From Patiria miniata (taxonomy: Eukaryota; Echinodermata; Asteroidea; Valvatida; Asterinidae), in contig NW_024037053.1 of NCBI RefSeq assembly GCF_015706575.1, forward strand, positions 4,650,001 to 4,714,000: a stretch of DNA of 64,000 nt, given 5' to 3'. The notes beneath the pieces are model-generated. The model saw nothing but the letters and a program-made list of their open reading frames with translations, had not been told where the DNA came from and did no database searches. Positions 11,212 through 23,699 of the stretch are shown here, piece after piece; position 1 is the first letter of the stretch; each line of letters starts with the position of its first letter. Position numbers and translations under genes: made by a program.

Positions 11212-11944
11212 GCGTACTGCTCGACGCCATGAGGACGAGGTTGCCATATGACCTCATCAAGTAAAGTCACAGGGCGTCCATCTCATTAACTCGCCCCTGG
11301 GTCAACCATCAGAGTCTCCCTATGTCAATTGTTTTGACAACTCCGTAATTTGCCCGCCAGGATGTCATGTCATATGACGCTTCGTCATTTGACCTCTGTG
11401 GGACGATGTCCTAGTTTCACGGCCACACCAACCTCGTCCCCAGTGCTTACTTTATTTCCAACCGCGTTTCCAATAGTAAAGCCTGGATAGGAAACTTTCT
11501 TCCTGTATCCTGATTGGATACCGCAATTGGCTAGTAATGGATTTTTATCGTGTACTTGGTGCTATTATTCACCAACGTGCAGTACGTGTTTTCGCGATCA
11601 TTCGTGCACGCCTTCTTGAAAATACTAATTTCTTTTCCAATTTGCTCATATTGATATGAAATATGATACTGCATGTTGTCTCGATAAGATCGTTACAGTT
11701 TGATTTCAAAAATCGTGTTTTCGTAACTCACGCCGTGCTCGCGCTGCTACGAATTGACTCTGTTTTTACCCCAGACACCGCATACAAAAACAAACGCTAA
11801 TGTGTAACGCATATCCAGGCACCAGACTGTTCCTCATTTGCATACGTGTTCAAAAATCTTGCACATGCAAATGATCCAATACCAGGGTGAGAGAGCAGGT
11901 AGTGGTGGGCGCGTACTGCTCGACACCCTGGGGACGAGGTTGCG
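11212..11944. repeat. Dispersed GGACGAGGTTG repeat, two direct copies and one inverted
   Basis: A word of about 33 bp starting GCGTACTGCTCGAC and ending GGACGAGGTTG occurs at 11212-11244 and 11911-11944, differing at a few sites. A reverse-complement piece is at 11421-11443, so 11212-11443 has inverted ends. The layout suggests remnants of a non-autonomous DNA transposon family; another fragment is at 8347-8359. Confidence 0.6.
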
Positions 11945-11949
11945 GCCAC

Positions 11950-14900
11950 ACCAGGCAGTAATAATATGCGTTAAAAAGGACCAATGTGATCCGACAAAAA
12001 TTAAACGAGCTGATGACAGATGTGTGGACTCTGATGGCTCGAACTCCCTCAGCGATAAGAATGATGCGAAACATCTCTCTGTAAATGTAGGACACTTCGC
12101 TGGTATGCAATGATACTAAACGTGCAGTAATAGCGCGCGCGAACCAGTCAGTGGTATGAGCTTGAACTTTCAGACAAGAACCCGCCGCATTTTGCAGTCT
12201 ACAACGTATTAAATTGCGGAGCCGGTAACCAACCTACGCACATTTCGCCTTCCTTGCCTGTTATGCTTCTTTTTTGTGTGTCCAGAAGTAAAGGGATCAG
12301 CGTGGGCCGGCGAAAGCCCCTCCCCCCAAAAAATCGCCCTCTTTAGTTTGCCCAAGGATGCCGTTGCGTTCTCGTTATTTCGTCCGAGCAGATACAGCTT
12401 TTTGACAGTTGGTGATTTTACGTTTTATAAATTAGTGGTCTGCTTGAGTTAAATGCAAAATGTATCAGTATAGGCCCTACCAAAATGAAATACTCTCGGT
12501 TTTTATAGATTGATTCCCAAACTACTTCAGGAGAGATTATACCAAACCTTTCCAAAAGTACCTTTTCATAATTCATAATATGCAGACAAGAATGCACTTG
12601 TAATTCGCCCTTGCTGACACCTTTGTTTGCTGTTATCGTCGCGTGACCGTCTGCCTTTTTCTTTCTTTGCAGTACATGCAGCAATATTCTCCCTTTCCGC
12701 CTCTTTGTCACTGCACACAAATCGAACATCATGGAATGAATAAGTTGATTTGTCATTGCCGTTCGGTGCATGTCGCATGATGGAGCGCGCGGTACAGTTT
12801 CGCCTCGCGGTTCAAGGCCAAGTTTATTGATGATCCGTGTGCACGCTGTGCAAATTTAACAAATCAGCTATGGCGTGCATTTTTAACATTTAATGCGATA
12901 GTACATTTACCCGTCATCGCTGATACATGAATGTGATCATTACAACAGCCGCAACCAGACATTGACTTGCCTTTGTCAGCAAAAGTCAATCCAATCACAG
13001 GACGAAGGATTCGAGCTTGGCCTGACGTCTCATAATGTCAGTTGGCCTGCAGTCTAAGGTGATTCACAACATTTTGCCTTTCGAAATCCTTGCGATATTG
13101 TGGGATGTGTTTTTGCTAAATCGTCAAACCCTTCATGTTCTCAACAAGTTTACGACACTGGTTTTGTTTTCCTTAAAAGAACAGCTTCGGCATCGAATAA
13201 AAATGAAATCTGATCTCGCAAAATCACATCAAAAGGTTCAAAACCACGTCGGTCTTAATTACGACTTTCGATTCACCGAGAGCGCGTCTCCATCTCCACG
13301 GCCCGTCTCTCCTTTAACCTTGCCTCTTGGAGGATGAGTCTCGGCACTGACCACACCCCTCCACATCCCCTCAAGACACCCTCTCGTCTCCATTGACGTC
13401 TTGTTTGTGTCTTGTCCTCAGTCATCCTTGATTCGATACCCTAGTCTCATCCCGAGATGCTGCGGGGCCTGACGAACTGTCTCGAGTTCTTAATCTCAAT
13501 TCTCCATCACTAAATCGATCCTTCTAGAACAAACAACTTGTTTGTCTGTAGGAATGTTGTTTTCCTTTTTTTTTTAAAGAGGCCGTTTTGAATTGAGCAT
13601 CACTATAGTCGTAGGCTATTCATGACCATAATGTTCCGCATGTACATGTATAGAAAAACCTTAATTTAAAAAGTATATATATAGGCCTAATTCAAAAATA
13701 TCTGGGAATAATATATAACAAATATCTGAGAAAAAAAGATGAGGTGTTTAGCCATCTTCTAGTTGGTATGCGACTGTTTTCAACGGATGTCATTGCAAGA
13801 AGGCTGTTCGTCGTATTATCGGTTCTTGCACCGTTCGGTCTATAGCTTTTGCAAGATATTTTGAAAAAGTCTCCCCCATGCGTTAACAATTTCGACATCC
13901 GATTCGGATCGTTGGTGAAAGGACAAAAACAATATTGGGGGGGGGGGGGGGAGGTGTCATCCCCAAGGCAAAATGTCATCATAAGTTATCATTTTCTTCA
14001 ACAGTTCACGCGGGGCCTCAAGAAAATTGGGCCGGGTGAAGTCTGCGATTATGTATAAGGTGCTGCGTCTCGGGGGCGCCTGGCACAGACTAGTACGGGT
14101 CCCCCGTCTGGGAGGGGAAACTGGGCCAGGGAACGGGAATGACCGAAACGGGGGTGCCACTTAAGCAAAACAAATGGGAAGTTATACATTACGGACGGGG
14201 CCGCAAATCACAATAATTGAAATGCATGAGTCAGGGTTTTGAAGTCCCCAATTTTCTAAATTTAACCACTTTTGATGGTTTGTGTTAAAAGGATTTCAAT
14301 CATTGAGTAAGAGGTTATTTATAAACCGTCTTCCCGTACCCTGAAATTTCTAATTCCCTAAAGACAAAGAGACCTAAATAAAACAGACCAATTTTTTTTC
14401 TAGGTCATTGCTGAAGTTCATGGTGCATGGATTATAACGCCTTTACGTATGGATTACATTTGACAAACTAACCTGTCTTTCATTAAAAATTAATTTGCAA
14501 CTGCACAGTATGAATAAAATCTCGAATAGCACAAAACCAAAATCGAAAATCTAGTCATTTCTGATTTCTTCATAAATTCAATTTTGGAACAAGATTCTGT
14601 TAAGATAAAAGTGCAATTTTTCATTAGTGATTTATCAGAATACCTAGGTGTTTTTTCACCTTAAACTGAGCCCCCATAATTAGCTTGAACTTCATCAAAT
14701 AAACAAAAATCTGTTATTTGAAAGAAAATGCTGTGTAAACTATATTTGTATAGACCAGGAATGCATTGGCAAGTCTCATAATTATCAATCAATAACACAC
14801 TATTTGCAATTTTAGAAAATGGCTGAGCGATTTGTATTTCGATCATACTTTTTTTTATTGAATCTACTTTGTCGGAAGGGTTTCTACTATAACTGAAATG

Positions 14901-16250
14901 TCGCCTGACAGTATAAAGCCAAATCGAACCACATCACGCCAGCATCATCACGTGATCTAACTGCAAATAGGTCAACAACGCGCGTGCTCAACAATATTCT
15001 GAGTCATTTAATATATCAATGGTCCAGTTAGCGTAAGGCTTCGTTTTATAGATAGATTAAGTAGGTTTTATCGTTGGTGTCAATAAAGAGTAATATAATT
15101 TATTGTATACGCACTATTGCTGTATGCAAAGTAAACATGAATAATCAATTTACTGAGTGATGAAGTGTAGGTAATTAGGGGGCGGATCCGAGCGAGTGAT
15201 GGGGGCATTATAGCCCATTCAGGGGACGCCTCCATGCGCTATACTATGCGCTAGTTCTGTGGCATTGCTTCTACGAGCAATTCGGTATACGTGAGTTGAA
15301 TTCTTGGTACTGTTTAGAAATTTACAGGTGATTTGTAAGTGATTGTCATTCCAATATTTGAAAATTTACAGAAATCTGAGCAATTTGTCCATCAAAAGAC
15401 CCTGAAAGATGACTGAATATATCTTAAAATAAATTAAATGAAATGTGTTTGCGACCGTTATTAAATCTAAAACAATGACAATTTTCCCCTCTTTTTCTTG
15501 TTCATCGTGTGTTTGCTTCGCTTATTTGCCACTGTTCCTTCGTCATTTTGCATTTGAAATCGACTTGCGAGATAGCCCCTGTAAATTGTCTCCATTAATC
15601 ACGCGTTTGTGTGTTTTCTGTACTTGTTTGTTACCTCGTAAAATCCGTTGTCTTTTGGTTGTTAAAGACAGACTTTTCGAGACGGTAGGCCCTGGCACAT
15701 TTATGGTTGATTTCTTTTATTCAGTGACATCAATCACACGTGCTTATGATCACTCGGTCATGTGTCAATGACACATCAATTAGAAATTTGTCTGTGAAAG
15801 TTGGCGCAAGGTTTGTGAAAAGTTGCTGGTATGTCGATGAGATTATAATAAGCTTATAATTGTAGCTTATATTCAAATTAATACTGTCGAAATATGTTAA
15901 AGCATTACATCTGAAGCTGTTTAATCCTATACAATTCATTTATTTTAAAATATTGAAATACTGGCTTGATTGCAACTGGAGCAAAAATCGCAAACAATGA
16001 AGATGTAAGGCTCAGATGAAATGAATTTTATTGCACCCATTTTCTTGCGTAACACTTTTCGTTGTTGGAACCATGTCTTAACATGCTTTGATACAAAAGT
16101 AAGTCTTCATTTCTGCATTTTGTTTAGTAAGTGATAGTCGGTAATACTTTCAGCGTACAGTCATTGGTATGTTGGACTGAGGCAAATACAATGAATCAAG
16201 TGAAAATTAAATTCAAAATAAAGCCATTTTAAGATGCTTATTGATTTCAC
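11950..16250. other. Intergenic, no gene recognised
   Basis: No supported gene. The stretch has a 15-base G homopolymer at 13937-13951 and a TCACGTGA E-box at 14948-14955. It also carries TACATGTA at 13643 and TAGGCCTA at 13682. Confidence 0.6.
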
Positions 16251-16278
16251 GCGCGTGTCATTAGTACTCAGAAACTTG

Positions 16279-16448
16279 TGACGTCACTCAGTATCCCAGA
16301 TGAAAATAGTGGATGGTCCCCCCGTTCAAAATGTCGCCACCACTCACACTTATCGCATGGTTATTCATTAAAGAGAAACTCGTCACGATATCTGATTGAC
16401 TCAGCCGGTGTTACATCGTACGATCACGTGAGTAAATAAATGACGTCA
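16279..16448. promoter_or_regulatory. CRE / E-box / CRE cluster
   Basis: Perfect TGACGTCA sites at 16279-16286 and 16441-16448 bracket a TCACGTGA palindrome at 16424-16431. Such pairing of CRE and E-box recurs at 22.2 kb. A regulatory role is inferred from motif density. Confidence 0.45.
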
Positions 16449-16449
16449 A

Positions 16450-19400
16450 GAGCTAAAGTCCGCGTGATGCGCATAGAATATTTATTCAAAAAGATGACAG
16501 TGAGACACCAGTTCATTCATAAATTTCATTCGAGATGGGAGTGTTTTCGTAGAAAACTGACAAAAGAACAACCTATGTAGCAATTAAACTACTTCATAAA
16601 AAATACTGGTTCTATTATCAAGCATTTGCAACACTCGATTTATCATTTAGTGATAATATTTCATTTCAAATCTAATGTTAATATGATTTGGGTTAATAGT
16701 CAGGAGCTCTAGATATTGAACCAGGCATTAGACGTGGGTGGAACATTTACATCATTTGCATTCCGTCCACGTATTGTTTCAAAAACCGGGTTGGCTTATC
16801 CAGTTACAGAACTTCAAAATTTAATCAAACTAAAGCCAAAAATGCCCCGTGATTATTTTTTTCAAGAAGGAGGTTTGGTATAATCCTCTGTTCATGGTTC
16901 GGTTCAGGCCTGCGATTTTAACCTCTGAATAACCGTTGACATTCATCATATAATGCCACAGCTTTCCGGCAATTAATACAAAAATCCTCAACATCTGTGC
17001 TCCAAAAAAAATGTGACCTTTTACGACCAAATTTTTATGGGTATTTTCCAAGAATTTTAATTCACACATCTACCATGCCAAACCGCTGTTCCACTCCCCT
17101 AAAACCACAAAATGGTGCGGGAGATTTATGTTTCTTTGTGTGCGGGTTATTAATGCATTGTCCAATATGCTTTACATGTTGGTGGTATAATAAGTGGTGT
17201 TTTACATATACACATGAAGCCATAAGGTTTACACTGAATGTGAAAGTGCAATGGCAGGGCTCCACGAGGTGAGAGATAATACTTGTATGGGTGTGAAAAA
17301 GAGAACTCAAGAGATAATTTCGTCAGATTTTTGTTTAAGGAATTTAGAAATGGAAAGTAAAATATTCAAGGGAGATGTGCGCTGTATATACAATAGATTA
17401 ATCGGTTCAATAGATTCTCGGGTAGAAAATGAAAAAAGAGTAAAACAAAAAATTAAAAATAGGTTGTAATAAAACTTGTTTAGTCAAATTCATGTGGTTG
17501 AAATTGAGAGGAAATCACACCCCGTTGAATACATTTTTCTTGAAAACAAAAGCTGATCCAGGGTCTCAAAGTTGGAAACTGGTATTATTGGACACTATTT
17601 TATTGAAAACTATAATTCCCGGATATTATATCAATGTTGTGTTAAAATTCCATCAGGTCATTTTGTCAACATCCTGCTGTTTCCTGCATAATATTTTGAC
17701 TGCTGTTATATTCCCGGAATTGGTACAAAAAATGGTATGCAAATGATCTCATTAGCCTTTAAATCATGCCACAAATACCGACAGATTTTACAGCCAGATG
17801 TCCATAATTCTCTGCATCTTTATCGGCTTGTCGCTGCGAGATTATTGATCTGATGCAGCCTGCAACGCTAAATGCTGCGTGGTTCGATGACTGGAGCGAA
17901 ATCGATAATAACAGTGCTGCACAACGAAACATGAATCATATATCTGGCCATTATTACAAGTTGCATAATTTTTGTACCCAGTCCCCAACGCCCCCCCCCC
18001 CCCTAAAAAAGACACCCGCCCTTCTAATTCTTATGTCCAATCCCCGCCCACTCCTCTATACTCATGTGACTCCGATGTGTGCTTTTGTCGTTGACTGTAT
18101 TTCCTTTGAACTCTGTCCAATGTTTTGATGCAGCACGTGACCCTAAAGCTGTCTGGAACGTGGAAGTAAAGTGCAGTGCTGGAACCATTCCAACATCGTC
18201 ATTAACGAGAGTTGTCTGTCCAGTACCCCCTCCGTATATCTAATAACCAATTATGAAAAGTGTGAAATTTCTCGCTCAAAACGAAGCCATCACATAATGT
18301 CCAGACTAGGGAAACAAAATCTGTACATGCGCGCCAGTAGGGACATTTTCTTTACATCGGTTGCTTAGTAACGAAGATGAATCGCGGGTTATCTTTCAAA
18401 GTACGTCTGCTCATCTTTCTCATCTGTCCTGATCCTTATGTAAATTCACTGCAGGAAACAGTCGTATAGTCTTGTCCAGGGCGCGCGCGCCGTATGACGT
18501 CAGCAGACGGCCCGAGAAGATCGTATACAAAAAAATCTCAAGAATCAAAATTATCATCTCCCGTGCCGTCTTGGTCTCTCTCGTCGCATTCTTAACACCC
18601 AGACGTCTCGTGATTTTTGGACCGATGCCAAGATGTGGTACGCATCTGATGACCATCACTCCTCTAGATACCATAAAGCAGAGGGAGCGACGTAGCGTAA
18701 TTTTGGCCTCGCAATGGCTATTTTGAGGGGGAGAGGTGAATATTCGACTCGTAAACACATATGGAAGGGGGAGGTGTGGGATAGGATTACATGGCATGGG
18801 TGAAATCAACCTGCTTTTCGTGGCATCATCCCCGCAATCTGCAAGAAGTATTATTAAATTTGATGCACATTGCAGTTGATATAGCTATGCTAAACTGCCA
18901 AATAAAATAGTCTTGAGTCATTTCCACGAAACCAGTTCTGTTGTTTGTTATTCAGTCCCAAAATAAATCCCAATGCACTCGTTTTGGAGCTCGAAGTTTT
19001 TGTTCATAAATGTAACGAAAGTCATAAATGTAACGAAAGTTACGAAAGTAACTAAATAGCTGTTAAAATCTTGAGCACTCTACCTTAATAAAGTATCTTA
19101 TCTGAGACGGCAAATAAGATTTCTTCAACCGTATTTTAGGCTTACTGTCTGCTGACTTGTTTTGCCCATTTTTTGCCGCTATTTTTTTTATTGAACGCAT
19201 AATGACCTCCGCAAATATCGATATTGATGATATACAATCGATGCCTATCCATAAAAAGGTTTTCAGTCAATAACGGAAAATGTAATGACGTTTTCAGCCA
19301 TATTTTCACCAATGATTATATTCCGGGCATTCTGAAGATGTATATATAGTAATGATATTTACCGCCAAATTTTGAGGCACTATAATTCACCATTTGAAAA

Positions 19401-22165
19401 CATGGAACTTAACATGAAACATAATATTAGTCCTACCAAACTAAAAGGCTCAACACCTGTTCAAAACATTTTATTTGAAAGAGTACATTTACAAACATTT
19501 ATGAATTAACTATAAAAAAAAGTGTTTATGAGGGAACTTAAGATAAGCTATTGAATAATGTATAATTTGTCTTTTCAACGGATTTCCTTTTTTGGAGGCA
19601 ATATTTTAGGAAATATCTATTTATTTTCTTCTAAATACAGAGCTCAAAATATCCGATTCACCATAATTAACATTTACGTCTGAAAATTCCAAACCACAGA
19701 ATTGTGGGGGCGGGAATGTTTACATCGCGCCGGCATAACTGGTTCGTCCATTCGGCCTCGGGGTTCAACTATTTATTTCTAAAAAGAAAATAAAGAATAT
19801 TCTCTGAAAAAAAATGTAAGGATACAAATATTTAAGCTTATTGCCAAATCATATTTGAGCTTGTCCCTAATTTAAGACATATACTAGTCGGTAATTCCTG
19901 AAAAAAAATGCGAAAATGATGAGTTATATTGAAAAGTAATTTATTACCATCCCTACGCGCAAAGTCGACGATCCGTTAATTCATCCTCGCACGGTGCTAA
20001 AAATAGACAGCGTTGTCTTTTCTTTCCATTGACGTCTGCGCTAAGCGATTGAGCGCGGGAACGCGAGAGATAACTTCCGCTTTATTCATTTTCCCGCCAT
20101 CTGCATGCGTTCGGCTGCGCCTACGTGAATGAAAAATGCATAAATAAATCAATAGGATGTACATGTACCATAAGGAGGAATTGTACAGTTGAATGTCTAC
20201 GAATTATTCATGTGTGAACGATGTAAAAGATTGACCTTGCCATTGGAATTGAAAACAAAAAATGCGTTCTATCCAATTTCTGAATTAGCGGGGCTGGCAT
20301 TTCGTCTTGATATAGTATAATGAGTTTATCCGCTTGAAACAAACCTTCACAGAGCATTGTAATGTGATTTGCAGTTTTGTCATGTGTACTTCCTGGTCAC
20401 ATGATTGTGATAGAAGGATATAGAATTGTATTAAAATGTTTGAGTGTATAGTCTTTCGTCTGTGGGAGTATTTGTCTTGTCATGCTGAAAGTTCAAAGGA
20501 TATAAAATTTAGTGAAGAAACTTTGAATCTTCTGCTTGAGACTCAAGATTTTCTTCTCGCGATAAGATACACAGATTGCTACTTTCATTCCTAAACTTAT
20601 TTTTGAAAATGTACAATTTCAGTGCAAATGAATTGCTAGTGCAATTATTATTATACTTTCACATCATAAAACGTTTTCCGTCTGAATATGTCTTCAAAGT
20701 GATAAAAAAAATCCAGTTAAAATTAAAGTTCAGATTAAATTTAAAAAAAAACCTGATATGAAAACGCATTTCTTTCCACTTAAATCAGGTGCCCAACTTT
20801 TAATAGCTTAAGGCAGTATAGTGTACACAGTCCATAACATATTCCTTCCCTTTCCAAGATATTGCCGGTCCACACACAAAAATCAAAAACGATAAACACA
20901 CCCAAAAGAATGTAATCTCAGACAAAAAGTATATTTTTTGGACCGGAGATTATGCTTCCGATTGTGTGACATCTGTCTTTCCATTTTCCACTCAGAAACA
21001 AATGATATCGCTGGAAGATGCCTGCACAATATTGACTTGTGTGGGTGGCTGGAAATATAAAACACAGGTTTAGGCCTACGTGTGTGTGGGAGTATAGTCT
21101 GTTGTACCTGTAAAAAAATAACAATTACGGAAACTATTAATTTTGATAGCTTTTGGTTCTAAATTTTGTCCACAAACAAAATTTCAACACAGGAAATGAA
21201 TACCGACATGATATACAATCGTCGTTATTTCCTATTTGGTTGGAATCAAAGAATAGTAATCGTCATAAAATTTTGAAAACAAATCCTCTACCCTTGTTTT
21301 TGTTTTAAAGATGATGGAATAACATCGTCATAAATCTCAATATATGACTCTCGAGGCTATTTAAATTAAGGCCAAATACCCGTTCTTTTTTAATGTTTGA
21401 ATTGCTTAATTTTTCTGTTTTTTCTCTGTTCATCAAGTAAGACTTACCCCTAAAATTCCCGAATTCGTCAGTTTCAGATTATCGAGTTTACTTTGCCATT
21501 TATAATTTAACTTGCATAATAATATTTCCGCGTAAGCTGACATTGCGTTGCATTGTATTTGGTAAGGAATTAATAACAACAACAAATCTGAAAAGAGAGT
21601 AGATATTTCAACACGGATCTTTCAAAAAAAATTGACGAATATGGTTTCTCAGTACTGTTGTTTACAACAGGAAGTGGTTGGCAACACAGTCTTAATGGAA
21701 AGTTCTGAATGATGTTGCAAAATGTTCTTGTTTTGAAGTCCCTCTATGAGACACTTTTTCGGTCAGTCATAAGTTGACTTGTCACATAATAATAAAGTAA
21801 AATGGGCTATTGCAATCGTAAAAATTCCTTTATCCGTTAAAATGATGAAAAATATACTCCAATTACTTTGACTGTAATATAAGTGGTGTTGAAATCTCGA
21901 GATTGAAACACACATCACGAAAACCATCCGCCCGATCGAATGAGAACAAAAAAGAGCGTTAATCAGGTCGACCTTAATTGTTAATTAAGATGAGATAGTA
22001 AAGCAGTGATTTAAATGGAATAAGATTTAAAAGAGATTTTTAAAATCGCATATTTTTTTGAAAATAAATGTGATTCCTTAAACACACAATCAAAATATTC
22101 CAATAAGAAGGAACGGGTGGGTGGGAGTGCTATACTCTTGTTCTAAATTTCAATTTTTATTTTGT
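16450..22165. other. Intergenic, no gene recognised
   Basis: No exon with recognisable protein similarity. Items seen are a 13-base C run at 17991-18003, a perfect CRE at 18495-18502 inside a GC-rich block, and an exact 18-bp tandem duplication at 19005-19040. Confidence 0.6.
19005..19040. repeat. 18-bp tandem duplication
   Basis: CATAAATGTAACGAAAGT is present twice without mismatch, followed by a shorter echo (TACGAAAGTAAC). It is a simple local duplication in non-coding DNA. Confidence 0.85.
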
Positions 22166-22171
22166 TAACAG

Positions 22172-22258
22172 GAAGAGCTCCGTGCCGAATCGCAGTCCAA
22201 ACACGTGACGTCACAAGAGCCTAGAAAAATCTTTGACGTCTTTAAGTGCGGCACGTGA
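22172..22258 (+). other. Possible small terminal coding exon, unrecognised
   Basis: A strong acceptor (long T-rich tract, then GTTAACAG) precedes a 28-codon open frame beginning EELRAESQSKHVT and ending in TGA at 22256-22258. The composition is protein-like, with charged residues. The other two frames close earlier. I do not recognise the peptide and cannot find upstream partner exons, so it could be chance. It overlaps the CRE/E-box cluster, which may instead explain its higher GC content. Confidence 0.25.
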
Positions 22259-22308
22259 TGATGTGACGTCATCTGGAGGCGGTGCACGTGCCGGTGGCTG
22301 TGACGTCA
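22202..22308. promoter_or_regulatory. Dense CRE and CACGTG cluster
   Basis: Within 107 bp there are three perfect CREs (22206-22213, 22264-22271, 22301-22308), one half-matched CRE (TGACGTCT, 22234-22241) and three CACGTG E-boxes (22202-22207, 22252-22257, 22285-22290). The first E-box and CRE overlap. CREB/ATF and bHLH factors are the expected binders. A promoter or enhancer is inferred; the nearest known gene, the receptor, starts 8 kb downstream. Confidence 0.6.
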
Positions 22309-22770
22309 GACTTAAGACGCGCGCCTCGGGTACATTTGAGGTTCAAGACGCTTCCATAGTCGAAATGTCCCCTAATTACTACTGTGACAGTGAGCTGATT
22401 TGTTTTATTTGGTCAATTACATGTTCTAACGCCGGGCTAGTGAACTATTCCCTACGCGGCATTGCTAATGTGTGTACGATGACTAGAAATACATGGACTG
22501 GGTAAATTTAATCAATAAGTGCTTCGTGCATACACATATTGAAAACCGACATTGGGATGGCACTGTACGGACTTAAAATGGGCCCTAATTTAACAAAAAG
22601 TTTGTAAATTTCGAACAAAGCAAAAGATGAAAATGAATGTCGTGAAGTAATGCATGATGGTTTTGATTTTTATTGTTTGGTAAATGCGTATTTTCTTCGA
22701 GTTGGAAATTAATGTGTTGAAATGTCCAAAACCTTTGACCGCATTTTACGGATCTCGCACAACTGGGAGA

Positions 22771-23009
22771 GTCAGGTTGGCGTAGCGGTAGTTTCCCCGC
22801 CTTCCACCGCTGTGACCCGGGTTCGAATCCCGCCTGGGCCAATATGTGGATTAGAATATTCCTCTGGGCTTTTCTTTCCGCCTCTAAAACCGTAATTTCT
22901 TCTCATTGTCTCCTCTCTACAGGTTTCGTCAGGCTTTCGGGCTACAGTGCTTAGGGCATTTGAGGAATCCTTGGTTTCATATTACCAGAAAGAAATAAAA
23001 TAAAAAACT
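22771..23009 (+). repeat. tRNA-Gly-like SINE, near full length
   Basis: The head (22771-22842) has an A-box region TTGGCGTAGCGGTAG and a B box GGGTTCGAATCC (22819-22830). It also has a CGGG/CCCG T-stem and an anticodon-like CTTCCAC loop, resembling tRNA-Gly. A body of about 150 bp ends in an ATTACCAGAAAG word and an A-rich AAATAAAATAAAA tail. The copy at 455-620 shares the tail. Confidence 0.8.
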
Positions 23010-23599
23010 GATCCAACGATATTTTACTTCTGATTTCAACATTTCCCCAAAGCCCCGATATTATCCAGAAAATGGTTCAGTCAGTGATATAAATGCAAGA
23101 TAATAACATATTACATCGAACCAATACGGTGAAAATGTACAAAGAAAACCACCCAGTGTTTGTTAATGTTTTATGCAATTTAAAGTAGGTCTATATACGG
23201 AATGTCACCAAATTCAACTCCAAGTTCGCCTTACATTCCAAATCCGAGAATCGCTGGTTAAGCCTTGTGTTGTAGGGTTTCAACGAGTGAGAAAAGATGT
23301 CAGTTGCCATTGCAAGAAGCTCGAAGACATGAACTCAGTGAACTACATTTCAAATTCAACATTATGTTAGAGAACCTTTATTTTTACCTATACTCTTTTT
23401 TAAAGTTTTATATAGGGCCTTATGTTGGTTGGATCCAGCGGGCTAGTTGGGTTGGCCAGCCCCGCCCCCTCCAATTAACAAATGTTTAGTAATTACATAA
23501 CGAAAGTCCAAATTTTAGTTACAGTTCCCTAAATAGCGTCATCTCTCAGTATTGCAAATGTTCATTCCTTCAGGCCCATTGCTTCAGGCCCTTGGTCTT

Positions 23600-23695
23600 G
23601 TTATGCGTTGAATGCAACGCCTCCGCCCTCCCTGAAAAAAAATCTTGCACTTCAACATCCCAACAAAATTTAGGAAAATCCTGGATCCGCCACTG
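23600..23695 (-). mobile_element. hAT-like element end (single terminus)
   Basis: Read on the minus strand from 23695, the sequence starts CAGTGGCGGATCCAGGATTTT, a terminus typical of hAT-like MITEs. A matching opposite end was not found upstream, so only one end or a decayed copy is present. Confidence 0.45.
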
Positions 23696-23699
23696 ATAA

